Positions 56,293-64,000 of a stretch of DNA of 64,000 nucleotides are shown one piece after another. The DNA is from Sinohyriopsis cumingii (taxonomy: Eukaryota > Mollusca > Bivalvia > Unionida > Unionidae), in the NCBI GenBank assembly GCA_028554795.2, contig CM068838.1:90715974-90779973 (forward strand), read 5' to 3'. The position numbers and the translations under genes were made by a program. A model generated the notes under the pieces. That model worked only from the letters and a program-made list of their open reading frames with translations. It was not told where the DNA came from and did not search any database. Every line of letters starts with the position of its first letter. Position 1 is the stretch's first letter.

Positions 56293-57488
56293 TTAATTAC
56301 TTAGATCCGTTACAAATTCCACATACCATGTAATGTTTGCCCCGGTTAAATGTCTATCGACGGCATAAATTGTAAACTGTTCAGTTGCGTCCTTGTCTAT
56401 AATTGTTGATATTGTATTGTTAAACCCGGATGAACTCGACGATAATATATTAAACTGCATCATTGAAACCAGTGTCAATCGATAAATACCCTTAATAGTT
56501 GCGGTGATTTTTACTGTATTCTGTGTAGGAGTCCAAGCGAATGATCCATGATGAATCGTGTATACTGTGTTGATGGTGTTTTCATGCGGGATTTTTATTT
56601 TTGTCACCTCCGGTAGTCTGTCTTTAATCGATTCAACGTTAATTTTGATTGTTCCTATTTCCTGTGTATGCGCGTCTATACCCTTTTTGTTCGCTGCAAC
56701 ATCAGTTTTGATTGTTTCTATTATCCGTTTATGCGCGTCTACATTATTTATGTTCGTTGCAACATTAGAGCTGATTTTTTCTATTATCAGTTTATGCGCG
56801 TCTACATTATTTATGATCGTTGCAACATCAGTTTTGATTGTTCCTATTTCCTGTCCATACGCAGTGATATCATTTATAGTTATTGTAATTTCATCCGGTC
56901 TGGTATTTTTTTTACCAAAGAATTTATCAATGGTATTATCAGCCCTGTTAAAATTTTTTCGTAACGTGTAAAATTGGCCCGACAGCGTTGTAAACTCCGA
57001 AATAGTACTTTTTATCCCCACAAGATTCGGTTCGGTTACCGTCGGGGTTCCAAAAAAACTAGCAGTAGTGAGTTGTATATCGGTGACAGACTTTTGTATC
57101 CCCTCGAACTGATTTGCTTGCGCGTCAAATTTATCATACAAATTTTTTAACGAATCCGACACGGATATATAATTGTCGCCAAGTGTACTTATTTTTCCAT
57201 TTATCGTCAAGATGGATTCACCTGATTTAAGTCGTCCGTCATCGGTATACAACGCGATATTGTTCTCGGCGGCATCACGCTGTCGTATTAAAACGTCATT
57301 CAGCGACACATTACTGGATTTTAATTTACCCTGACGATCTTGAAATACAACTATTTCGCCCGGGTCAACACTGGTTAAATTTAACGTATCAGCGATTTCA
57401 TCCTCGATTAGTTTTTTTATGTCATCGGTGGCGAGCGTTTCCGTGGATTTTTCAGCGCCGAAACCGGTCGTCCCCAGATATCAATCAT
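56293..57488 (-). pseudogene. Trimeric fibre-like protein with coiled-coil shaft repeats
   Basis: The readable frame (56293 to about 57478) encodes an N-terminal part with Asp/Gly-rich short repeats, a shaft of about four 22-residue heptad-like repeats (NNVDAHKxIIExI, DVATxI) at residues about 155-240, and a beta-rich C-terminal head of about 110 residues. This is the architecture of virus and phage fibres that bind host surfaces. No ATG is in frame; ATG 57488 with the element's start motif is out of frame by one shift. No sequence family was recognised, so function is inferred from architecture. Confidence 0.6.
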
Positions 57489-57514
57489 TATTATTGTAAA
57501 AAAAAACAGTGTTT

Positions 57515-57931
57515 TTAATTAACCCGCCGGGCCTCTACGACCCCACTAGTGTATTCGTTTACAACCACATGAGGTGGTTTCCGCGATGATGAAATCGCCG
57601 CGAGTACGTTCAATACCTCACGGCCGCATATCGGTGGGTCACTTAATTGTTGTGTTGGCAGCGTGGAATAAAAAACCGGGGCTGAACACGCCCGGATATA
57701 CCGCATGAACTCGTTTGGCGGGGCTAACCCGTATGAATCAAAATAGACGATCGCACGCGGATCAATTGCGTATGCAACCCAATGAGTTCCCGCTCCGGAG
57801 GATTTATCGAGGTTAATTATACCGGTTTCAATATTCCTTGGTTTTGTCGGTAATTGATCCCTCATAAAAACACCTCTGAAGTTTTTTATCGCTAACGCGT
57901 TTGCGGCATCTATTAAATCAAAATTAGACAT
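57515..57931 (-). CDS. PRO: Adenain-type protease of element D
   Basis: About 138 residues from the ATG at 57931 (the frame is open to 57982). The catalytic layout of peptidase C5 is visible: His in GTHWVAYAI, Asp in YFDSYGLAPP, Gln in QQLSD and Cys in ICGREVL. It is shorter than the element A protease and lacks the second Cys of the usual CGxxC, so it is a divergent member. It starts 5 nt after the stop of the upstream core-protein gene. Confidence 0.82.
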   Translation of the reverse strand: MSNFDLIDAANALAIKNFRGVFMRDQLPTKPRNIETGIINLDKSSGAGTHWVAYAIDPRAIVYFDSYGLAPPNEFMRYIRACSAPVFYSTLPTQQLSDPPICGREVLNVLAAISSSRKPPHVVVNEYTSGVVEARRVN

Positions 57932-57936
57932 AGGAG

Positions 57937-58413
57937 TTAATAAACGGTTCCCGGTAGTCTTAAACCCTTCCCCGAGTACCATGAATACGGGGTTCCCGGT
58001 AGTCTTAGACCCTTTCCTGCTACGGGTCGTTTTTTTTTATAGCCTTTCCCGGTTGCCTTCTTCAATGCCATTCCCGCCGCGGTACCAACGGCTCCTAACG
58101 CCGCCGCCTTCGCCACTGCTGGGGCCACCGCGGCAATCAACGCTGGAATCGCAGCTAACAACGGAAATATCCCACCGGTCTTTTCCATGTTTTTAATCGC
58201 TGCGGCTGAAAAATCTATTTGAACACCCTTTTTATTCTTCATCGCATCATTGAAATGTTTTATTTGACGCGCCGTCAACGATATCTTATGATTACCACCT
58301 GCCATCTGTGACGGCTTTAACGTTATTGTGGTTCCACATTGTTTAGCCGACTTTGATCGTAAATTCTTGACTTGACCATCGGTCAACTCTACACCGACAA
58401 CATTATACGACAT
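57937..58413 (-). CDS. Core/pVI-like protein with duplicated C-terminal repeat
   Basis: 158 residues. The N-terminal half is an L..R.I..F.DA type helical repeat (SLTARQIKHFNDAMKNKKGVQ), followed by GGIFPLLAAIPALIAAV and an Ala-rich hydrophobic stretch, then a basic Gly/Lys tail. This order is typical of a Polinton membrane-active core protein. The C-terminus repeats GKGLRLPGT twice; in the DNA this is a direct repeat that reaches up to the protease start. The ATG at 58413 has the motif ACAATAAAAATG. Confidence 0.7.
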   Translation of the reverse strand: MSYNVVGVELTDGQVKNLRSKSAKQCGTTITLKPSQMAGGNHKISLTARQIKHFNDAMKNKKGVQIDFSAAAIKNMEKTGGIFPLLAAIPALIAAVAPAVAKAAALGAVGTAAGMALKKATGKGYKKKRPVAGKGLRLPGTPYSWYSGKGLRLPGTVY

Positions 58414-58442
58414 TTTTATTGTAAATGCGTTTATGTTTTCAA

Positions 58443-59855
58443 TTACATGTTTTCCACTGGTGCATCAACGATTCTCATTCGTCCACCAACACCTTCCAAC
58501 AGCATTGATTTATCGCTGAGAATGACAGCAACCGCTCTATAATCGGCAATAACGCCGCGAGTTACATTAGCTCGGAAGTGTATATCAACGACGGATTGTC
58601 TTGTTAAATCAAGATGTTCCAGCGAAAAGTAATAGATCGGATATAGTTCTTTGAAATCATGTTGTGATATTTGCAAACCAGTGTCGACGTTTTGATCACG
58701 ACTCATATACGACAGCAACCGATGGTACACGCGTGCAATATGGTTTTGACCGTAATTAAGTTGTATATCCTCAGATGGTTCCTGCTGGCCGTTTATTCTC
58801 AGCGAGACGTCAGTAACGCCTAATCGATCAAATATCATATGGCTGGATAGTTGATTATCAACTCTCGTCATATCCTGCAACGCAACAAATATATGACGCG
58901 GAGCCGAAATGCCTTGTTGTGATGCCAGGTTCCATGTAAATATACCATTGATATTTGATTGCTTAGTATCTGTTGTTGTTGTTAGCCAACTTAGTAATGA
59001 TTTTCCTCCCTGCTCCATAAAGGATAGCAATCGTGCCTCTGTGGTAATGGATGGAGTCATTACTGGCATCCACAATAATATTTTAGTTAAAACGACTTTA
59101 CCAGAGTCATTATTTGGATTCGCAAGATCCGCTGGAATTCTCCAAATTGCATTTCTATCATCACCTTTTCGCACAAGAACCACGGTATGCTTTGCTCCGT
59201 AGATAACTTTTCGCACGTTCCTACAAAATCCAAATATATGATGCAGTGGAATCGCGCATGAGAAAGATCTACGCGGCCCTGTTAACATTGATATGCGTGT
59301 TGCAGCTCCGATGTTAAAATTAGGATCGCTGTTTATAATCATATTCTCAACATCAGCGTTAGCGCTATCAGCATTATTTCTTGGTCGTCTTACCACAAAT
59401 TGCGAGTTTCCAGCAGTGTTTCTAGTATCCTTTGCAAACATCATAGATGGACCCGCTGATCTTGTATAATCGTCGGAATATCTTGCTAGCCCGATTATTG
59501 TTGTAGCAACATCAACATCACGTTCTATTGATTCAATTTCTCGCCCGTCAATGAGATATTTTGCGCTCTCAAATAGCGCCATTACGCCGTTATTGACTAA
59601 GCCAACTTTGGTACCATCTGGATACGGTGCTGGTACAGCAGGAGTATCGGCCTCTGTTACAAGTTCTCCTTCGATTTCAATAAACGCTTCACACGGCAAA
59701 AAATATTTACTGGTATCATGGACTCGAAGTTCAATTCGCGATCGTATGTTGGGTTGTACTGCATGATAGGAATAAAATTGATAATTACGGACAGAATCAT
59801 CCTTGTGCACTGGTGCGTCCATATCAAACGCCGGGTCAGCTGTTCGTTTAAACAT
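58443..59855 (-). CDS. MCP: Major capsid protein of element D
   Basis: 470 residues, intact. The pattern is that of the second Polinton capsid type: YHAVQPN...IELRVHDTSKYFLPCEAFIEIEGEL near the N-terminus, LVNNGVMALFESAKYLIDGREIE, and a C-terminal TGLQISQHDFKELYPIYYFSLEHLD jelly-roll section. Only distant similarity in layout to the element A capsid. The start at 59855 is preceded by TTAAATAAA. Downstream lies the pVI-like gene. Confidence 0.82.
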   Translation of the reverse strand: MFKRTADPAFDMDAPVHKDDSVRNYQFYSYHAVQPNIRSRIELRVHDTSKYFLPCEAFIEIEGELVTEADTPAVPAPYPDGTKVGLVNNGVMALFESAKYLIDGREIESIERDVDVATTIIGLARYSDDYTRSAGPSMMFAKDTRNTAGNSQFVVRRPRNNADSANADVENMIINSDPNFNIGAATRISMLTGPRRSFSCAIPLHHIFGFCRNVRKVIYGAKHTVVLVRKGDDRNAIWRIPADLANPNNDSGKVVLTKILLWMPVMTPSITTEARLLSFMEQGGKSLLSWLTTTTDTKQSNINGIFTWNLASQQGISAPRHIFVALQDMTRVDNQLSSHMIFDRLGVTDVSLRINGQQEPSEDIQLNYGQNHIARVYHRLLSYMSRDQNVDTGLQISQHDFKELYPIYYFSLEHLDLTRQSVVDIHFRANVTRGVIADYRAVAVILSDKSMLLEGVGGRMRIVDAPVENM

Positions 59856-59885
59856 TTTATTTAATAATACGCTGATGCATCTAAA

Positions 59886-60347
59886 TCATCGTCGTCGTTT
59901 TAAATTCTTCGAATTTTGTCGTGGTTTTAAACCACTTCCCGCTATTATGTTTGCGATGTCATCTTGATTATTGTTTACCAACGACGCTAGTTTTTCTTCC
60001 ACGGCGTTATTTATTACTTTACTGACATTTGCAGGCATCACTGTCGTTGATGGCATCACCGGTGGTTTCTGTTTTCTTTTTCTCACCAACGACATTAGTT
60101 TGTCCTTTGCTGCAGAAAACGCCCTTCCGGCAACATCTCCAATAGCACTAATACCCCTATCACGAATAACATCAATAACCTTCATTCCTAATTGTTTGGC
60201 TAACGGCGCCACTTTTGGAGCCATTCTTGTAAATAACCCCGCAATGGTGCTACCGAGACCGTCTCCGTACCACGCCCGGTATACGGGCAATCGTGAGTTT
60301 ACCACGTAGACGCTGACTGGTTTATCATGGTTGTAGTGTATAATCAT
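59886..60347 (-). CDS. Minor capsid/core protein (pX-like) of element D
   Basis: About 153 residues from the ATG at 60347, chosen because ATAATAAAG precedes it as at other starts in this element; the frame is open to 60365. VYRAWYGDGLGSTIAGLFTRMAPK corresponds to the YRG..GxGLG..L...F..V.P start of the element A protein at 7174. The middle is helical and the C-terminus very basic (KNLKRRR). Confidence 0.72.
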   Translation of the reverse strand: MIIHYNHDKPVSVYVVNSRLPVYRAWYGDGLGSTIAGLFTRMAPKVAPLAKQLGMKVIDVIRDRGISAIGDVAGRAFSAAKDKLMSLVRKRKQKPPVMPSTTVMPANVSKVINNAVEEKLASLVNNNQDDIANIIAGSGLKPRQNSKNLKRRR

Positions 60348-60356
60348 CTTTATTAT

Positions 60357-60373
60357 AAAAAACACCAGTGTTT
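60357..60373. terminator. AACACTGGTGTT palindrome between genes
   Basis: AAAAACACCAGTGTTTT forms a short hairpin between two minus-strand genes. Half-versions AAAACACTG occur after the stops near 57505 and 56287. A role in transcript ends is possible. Confidence 0.35.
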
Positions 60374-60381
60374 TCCAATTA

Positions 60382-60420
60382 GTGATTGATCACCAGTGAT
60401 TGATCACCAGTGATTGGTCA
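60382..60420. repeat. TGATTGATCACCAG short tandem repeat
   Basis: Two and a half copies of a 14-15 bp unit containing the palindrome TGATCA, next to the stop of the small gene at 60418. Confidence 0.7.
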
Positions 60421-60594
60421 ATCGCTGTAATGACCGTGGTCCACGAGTTCGTCTATGAGCGTTCGATATACATTAATGTCCATGATACCACCGGCAAATA
60501 ACCGCCTGCAAATATCAGCGGCCTCATTGATTATTTCCGGAGAGTTATTTCCGGCTCGTTTTCCTCCGATTAGTATTACGCGGTGGTAATTCAT
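60418..60594 (-). CDS. 58-residue conserved-style small protein
   Basis: ATG at 60594, preceded by TATAAAA, to TGA at 60418-60420. MNYHRVILIGGKRAGNNSPE begins a short alpha/beta-like protein ending ELVDHGHYSD. Function unknown. The start has the element's AT-rich motif (ATATAAAAATG), which supports it as a gene. Confidence 0.5.
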   Translation of the reverse strand: MNYHRVILIGGKRAGNNSPEIINEAADICRRLFAGGIMDINVYRTLIDELVDHGHYSD

Positions 60595-60753
60595 TTTTAT
60601 ATTTATTTGCCAAATACACTATTCTTGTCCAGTCCTTTAACGACCTTATATTTTTCTCGTAGCCGCTATTGATATGCTCATCTCGTGTGCCCTTAGCAAA
60701 ATTTGTAACAGTAAAATTAACTAATTCTTCGTAGCCGAGATTTCTAATTGTGT
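60595..60753 (-). other. Open frame without ATG between two element D genes
   Basis: From 60753 the minus strand reads a protein-like string (TIRNLGYEELVNFTVTNFAKG, WTRIVYLANKYKN) overlapping the 3' end of one gene and the 5' end of the 58-residue gene, with no ATG. It could be the C-terminal end of the gene at 60754 after a frameshift at CTTAAAAG, or chance. Confidence 0.3.
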
Positions 60754-61233
60754 CTATTGTGCTCTTTTAAGCACATTACGGGGTATATTCCCCTCTTTCT
60801 CTATTTCTTCCGGTATTTCTTCCGGTATTTCTTCCGGCATTTCTTCTTCTGATTCTCTTGCGGTGGCGCCTAGTTCTTCTTCATCGGCTATTGTAACATA
60901 AGGTTCGTGTGGGTCCGTTATAGCGAGTGGTGGCGGCCTCCGTGTTGTAGCAACCGCTATTTTCGCAGGGAGTGTTTCCAGAGACTCTTTTGTTTGCTCG
61001 GTCTGAGCCGCTATCTTTTCAAGCGCACCGAGGACGGGCACAGTTGCCGCCGTAACATCTTTGGTTGCTTTAGTTACCGGAGCAAAGAGCTGTTCGCTTC
61101 CAACAGCAAAATCAGTTTGTAGTTGTTGCCGCGTTTGAAGTTGTTTTCGGACCCTGTCTCGTAACGGTATGAACTTTTTAAGCGCTACTAGCCGCTCTCT
61201 GGCTAGCCGAGTAGTAAGTGATTCGCCTACCAT
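60754..61233 (-). CDS. Helical virion-block protein with EEIPEEIPEEI repeats
   Basis: 159 residues, function not recognised. It starts MVGESLTTRLARERL, a helical basic domain, then an Ala/Thr-rich middle, then an acidic tail with three EEIPEEI-type repeats and a basic end. It overlaps the next upstream stop by one base (TAATG), a tight coupling. Position between the core protein and the gene at 61233 suggests a structural or scaffold role. Confidence 0.55.
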   Translation of the reverse strand: MVGESLTTRLARERLVALKKFIPLRDRVRKQLQTRQQLQTDFAVGSEQLFAPVTKATKDVTAATVPVLGALEKIAAQTEQTKESLETLPAKIAVATTRRPPPLAITDPHEPYVTIADEEELGATARESEEEMPEEIPEEIPEEIEKEGNIPRNVLKRAQ

Positions 61234-61664
61234 TATTGCAATTGCTCCGTAGTTTCTAATTTCCCGCCGAGTGTGGCGGGGGGGATATGTCCCAGGGGCT
61301 CCAGGGAGTTTTCGTCTATAATCCTTCTAATGTTTTTAATTTTATTAGAGATTTCTCGACGTCGTTCAAAAGCCTGTCCGAGTTTTTTTCGTACTGTCTC
61401 AACGGCAGTAAATAGTCCAATAAATGCATTTACGTCATTGCCATACAAGTTTTCATTGATCGTATATTGTAATCGCTTTATAAAAGAATACTCGCGTGGC
61501 AAGGTATATCGACCTTTCTTTGATTGCTCGTTAATAATTTCATAATCGGACAATATTTTTTGGTTATCAAGCTTATCAGATAATTCAATTCCTTGATTTT
61601 TTAATTTTAAAATCTCGGTTAATATATTATTGATGTCTTCAATATTCATATTCTTATAAAACAT
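61233..61664 (-). CDS. Helical protein of element D, unknown function
   Basis: About 143 residues from the ATG at 61664, chosen because AGAAATAAG precedes it; the frame is open to 61781. Coiled helices rich in Ile, Asn and Lys with a middle conserved-looking PREYSFIKRLQYTINENLY, ending in a short Gly/Pro loop. No family recognised. Translationally coupled to the gene at 60754 by a TAATG overlap. Confidence 0.55.
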   Translation of the reverse strand: MFYKNMNIEDINNILTEILKLKNQGIELSDKLDNQKILSDYEIINEQSKKGRYTLPREYSFIKRLQYTINENLYGNDVNAFIGLFTAVETVRKKLGQAFERRREISNKIKNIRRIIDENSLEPLGHIPPATLGGKLETTEQLQ

Positions 61665-61879
61665 CTTATTTCTAAATAAAAAAAAAATTATTTTACAAAA
61701 TGAACCCCGCGTATCAATCCCGAGGTGTTTTAACATTCGATGAAACATAAAACAGAATATTACAGTTGTTTGTAAAGACAATTTATTCCATCAGTTTTCT
61801 TCCGGAAGAAACAATTTATTAATTGTAATAGACTGTAGCGTTCACACTGTCGGTAACTTTGTCACTCGGTGATATACCA

Positions 61880-62392
61880 TCACGAGTTATTCCCCTTTGA
61901 TGTTACATATGAAAATCGAATTCTGCGCCCGGTCTTTTTTGAGATCGCTGAATTTTGTATTCCTTCTGCAACAAATTGTACTGCGGGCACACAAATATCA
62001 AAATATCTACTGGCTTCATTCATCGACTGAAAAGTTTTTTCTTCGTGCGTTATTGTATCAAATGACTTTACGGGTTTTGCTTTTTTTGAGTATTTACCGG
62101 TTCCGCCTTTTTTGGTATTCTGACTTTGCGAGATAGCTTGCAAGTTTATAAGAGAATTATCAGTCTTATTATTATTAATATGATCAATCACAAACCCATT
62201 CTCGATTAATCCGTTAAATACTTCAAATACAATCCTGTGAACATAATAGCTTTTTCCTCCCGCAGTAAACATCAAATACCCGCGATTATTTACGGTACCA
62301 ACCGGCTTCTTCAGTTTACAATTTCTAACAACGCCGTCGCGAGATGCCTCGTAATTAACGAGCACAGGATGCGGCTGAAATTCTTGGTTCAT
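61880..62392 (-). CDS. HNH endonuclease (NUMOD-type)
   Basis: 170 residues. An HNH nuclease core is visible: VHRIVFEVFNG, then VIDHINNNKTDNSLINLQ, the His and Asn spacing of the HNH_3 family. The C-terminal KPVKSFDTI...F.SMNEASRYFDI segment fits a NUMOD DNA-binding repeat. Such enzymes are homing-type nucleases common in phages and giant viruses. It sits between virion genes and the zinc-finger gene, so it could be a free-standing homing endonuclease or serve the element. ATG 62392 follows TTATACAA. Confidence 0.8.
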   Translation of the reverse strand: MNQEFQPHPVLVNYEASRDGVVRNCKLKKPVGTVNNRGYLMFTAGGKSYYVHRIVFEVFNGLIENGFVIDHINNNKTDNSLINLQAISQSQNTKKGGTGKYSKKAKPVKSFDTITHEEKTFQSMNEASRYFDICVPAVQFVAEGIQNSAISKKTGRRIRFSYVTSKGNNS

Positions 62393-62405
62393 TTGTATAA
62401 TAATA

Positions 62406-62747
62406 CTACTTGTCTAATTCATTATTTGGTTTAATTATAAACCTTGCAATGTAGTCCTGAGGAGTTTTGATGACTGAGTCAGCGGTGGGGTCAATGACGG
62501 CGTTTTTTATTCGTTTATCATAATAGCGTTTTAACTCTCTGTATCGCTTTCCGCCACAATTGATACACAACTGCGATTTTCCTCTTACACCAACGTGGCA
62601 AACCAAGCACGGTAGGGGGCCAAGAGAACCATTACGAACGCTTTGTAAATGATACCCGCAGAATTCACCTCTACATGATTTATTGCACGGGGTTATCGAC
62701 CCAATCATCAACCATTTGCAGTGATTCATTATACTATATTCTTTCAT
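62406..62747 (-). CDS. Cys-rich zinc-binding protein
   Basis: 113 residues from the ATG at 62747 (a second ATG is at 62729). Cys pairs: CKW..., CNKSCRGEFCGYH, CLVCHVG, CINCGG, giving at least two zinc sites, then a basic helix. Proteins of this style lie next to the polymerase in other Polintons. Divergent to the PolB-like gene with only 21 nt between start codons. Function unknown; DNA binding or regulation is possible. Confidence 0.65.
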   Translation of the reverse strand: MKEYSIMNHCKWLMIGSITPCNKSCRGEFCGYHLQSVRNGSLGPLPCLVCHVGVRGKSQLCINCGGKRYRELKRYYDKRIKNAVIDPTADSVIKTPQDYIARFIIKPNNELDK

Positions 62748-62768
62748 TTAAATACTTGTTTTAATTAT

Positions 62769-64000
62769 ATGGAGGAGTTCGAGAGATTAGCAGCAATTAA
62801 GCCCTGGAAAAATATTAAGTTCAATCTCGATAGAGCCCTCAAGGACGCACCAAAAGCGTCAATAAACGATAGAACCCTGTTGAATAAAATACGCGATTGT
62901 ATCAATGAATTCAAGCGTGATGGTGCATCTCATAGTTGGTCAACATTTCGAATTGATGGTGTTGTTGATGCTACCATGAACGACAAACGCGCGGCAACGA
63001 TAATATCACAACTTGGCTCCAGCAAGTATTTCTTCAGAGTAAAATTCATTGTCCGAGTGGAATCAGGTAATTGGATCATACGTGATAAATTTGAACCGGT
63101 TCTCAGCGACAAGAAAACAGTCATTGTTAGCCGCGACTCCAAGCCAGGGCTGTTAACCGGAATTGACAGACCATACTATGAACGAGCGTATCCTGAAACA
63201 GCAGTTGTCTATGGAATATACCCGTTAAATAAGAAACCTGATATCGGAAAACTAGCACCGATGAAACAGTCAACGGGGATAAATTTGTGTAGCAGAACGA
63301 GTAATAGAGCATTTTACAAATGCGTGTCGAGGAAATAAACTGACCGATTTACGACGTAGCAAAATAAACCAATGGGAGGAGACAGTGCGCGAGCGAGGAG
63401 CAACCATCAGCGACATAGCGAGATTAGAAACGTCGCTGAGATTTCCAATAACCGTTACAACAATAACCGGTGAAGTATTATATGAATCAAAGTATAAATC
63501 AAATGGAGCCCCAATCAAAATTATTGATCATAACGAACACGCGTGGACGTCCGCGGTCACAATATTTCCACGGGATAGAACAGTAAAGTATATCCCCGGG
63601 GAATTCCTGGGAGAGGATAGTTTTCTCGCGGAGAGGAAACTATTTGATGCTATTGCTTGTTTGTGTAAAAACGACCCTGTGTCAGTGTGGTTACTTCGCA
63701 GCACTGAAAACGACATGGATACCTTTGATCAGTTTGTAAGACCAAACGGTGAATTATATCGCACTGAAGCGTTTCACAACAAGATGAAAAAAACCGCCAT
63801 GGAATTTGAAGAGCATGATGAACAACTGCTAACAAATTGTTTTACGATTCCATCGGTTGCGACTCATGTTGCAGCAAGGAAAAATGCGTGGAGACCAACG
63901 CGCAAGGAATTTCTACCGGATGTACAATCCAGTTGTTTGGAATATTATCACGGTGGACTATGGAACACTGAATACAACCGCGACGCTATGATTTCCGTTG
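62769..64000 (+). pseudogene. PolB-like gene, N-terminal part, one frameshift, runs off the window
   Basis: ATG at 62769 after TTTTAATTAT. The first frame (to TAA at 63336-63338) is a 189-residue N-terminal region. A +1 shift near 63335 opens a frame to the window end with a QFVRPNGELYR, CLEYYHGGLWN...ISV stretch of the kind that precedes motif A in protein-primed polymerases. The catalytic motifs would lie beyond the window, so the assignment is provisional. Divergent orientation to the virion block is as expected for a Polinton polymerase. Confidence 0.5.

Larger units (their letters stand above)
54090..64000. mobile_element. Element D: second Polinton lineage, truncated by the window end
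   Basis: A block of minus-strand virion genes (54340-62747) diverging from a plus-strand polymerase-like gene (62769 onward). The proteins are only distantly like those of element A: different capsid, penton, core protein and protease, plus a fibre-like gene and an HNH endonuclease. Base composition is also different. The integrase and packaging ATPase are not in the window. The left edge is inferred from loss of homology to A within fragment C. Confidence 0.85.

Overview
The window reads as invertebrate, most likely molluscan, nuclear DNA (AT-rich, GATA/AC/AT microsatellites, a tRNA-headed SINE, a split lectin-type host gene) carrying a dense nest of Maverick/Polinton elements, the endogenous DNA-virus-like transposons also called adintoviruses. 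The host assignment is inference; the mobile elements are read directly.

Layout. (1) 1-1637 and 21546-29408: host DNA with microsatellites, a 51-bp minisatellite, two copies of one SINE, and three exons of a minus-strand secreted protein (signal peptide, PAN/apple-like, C-type lectin-like). (2) 1638-21545: element A, a 19.9-kb Polinton with about 340-bp terminal inverted repeats and a perfect 6-bp target duplication (AATGTC); it split one of the SINEs. It carries a protein-primed PolB, chromodomain integrase, packaging ATPase, adenain-type protease, major capsid protein, penton, several conserved Polinton proteins, a BIR (IAP-type) gene and tandem F-box-like genes. Many genes carry one or two stops or frameshifts, so it is recently dead or dying. 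(3) 29415-45047: element B, a deleted relative with a perfect 6-bp duplication (AACAAT) and unusually long terminal inverted repeats (about 5.4 kb per arm) around a 4.9-kb core of Polinton remnants. (4) 49629-about 54060: fragment C, a rotted piece of an A-like element (F-box-like, BIR, PolB, CCHC gene). (5) about 54090 to the window end: element D, a different Polinton lineage with its own capsid, penton, protease, coiled-coil fibre, HNH endonuclease and a divergent PolB-like gene running off the window. It seems to have landed in fragment C.

The most unusual signal is in element A. Its terminal genes do not end like its core genes: five outward or left-pointing genes each end 19-38 nt before a near-perfect metazoan histone 3' stem-loop (GGCCCTTTTCAGGGCC then ACCCA), followed by a purine-rich element like the U7-binding histone downstream element. 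Three of these genes share an upstream motif plus TATA cassette, and the two right-end genes are divergent, with TATA, E-box and CRE sites. This suggests a block of virus genes using the replication-dependent histone mRNA 3'-end pathway, while core genes appear to use ordinary AATAAA signals.

Other notable points: a CCHC zinc-knuckle gene hidden by frameshifts in B and C and placed in B's long repeats; a BIR domain whose conserved Trp is TGA in A but intact in C; a reading frame after the C BIR that may be a lost extra domain; and an AT-rich start-codon motif shared by the genes of D.
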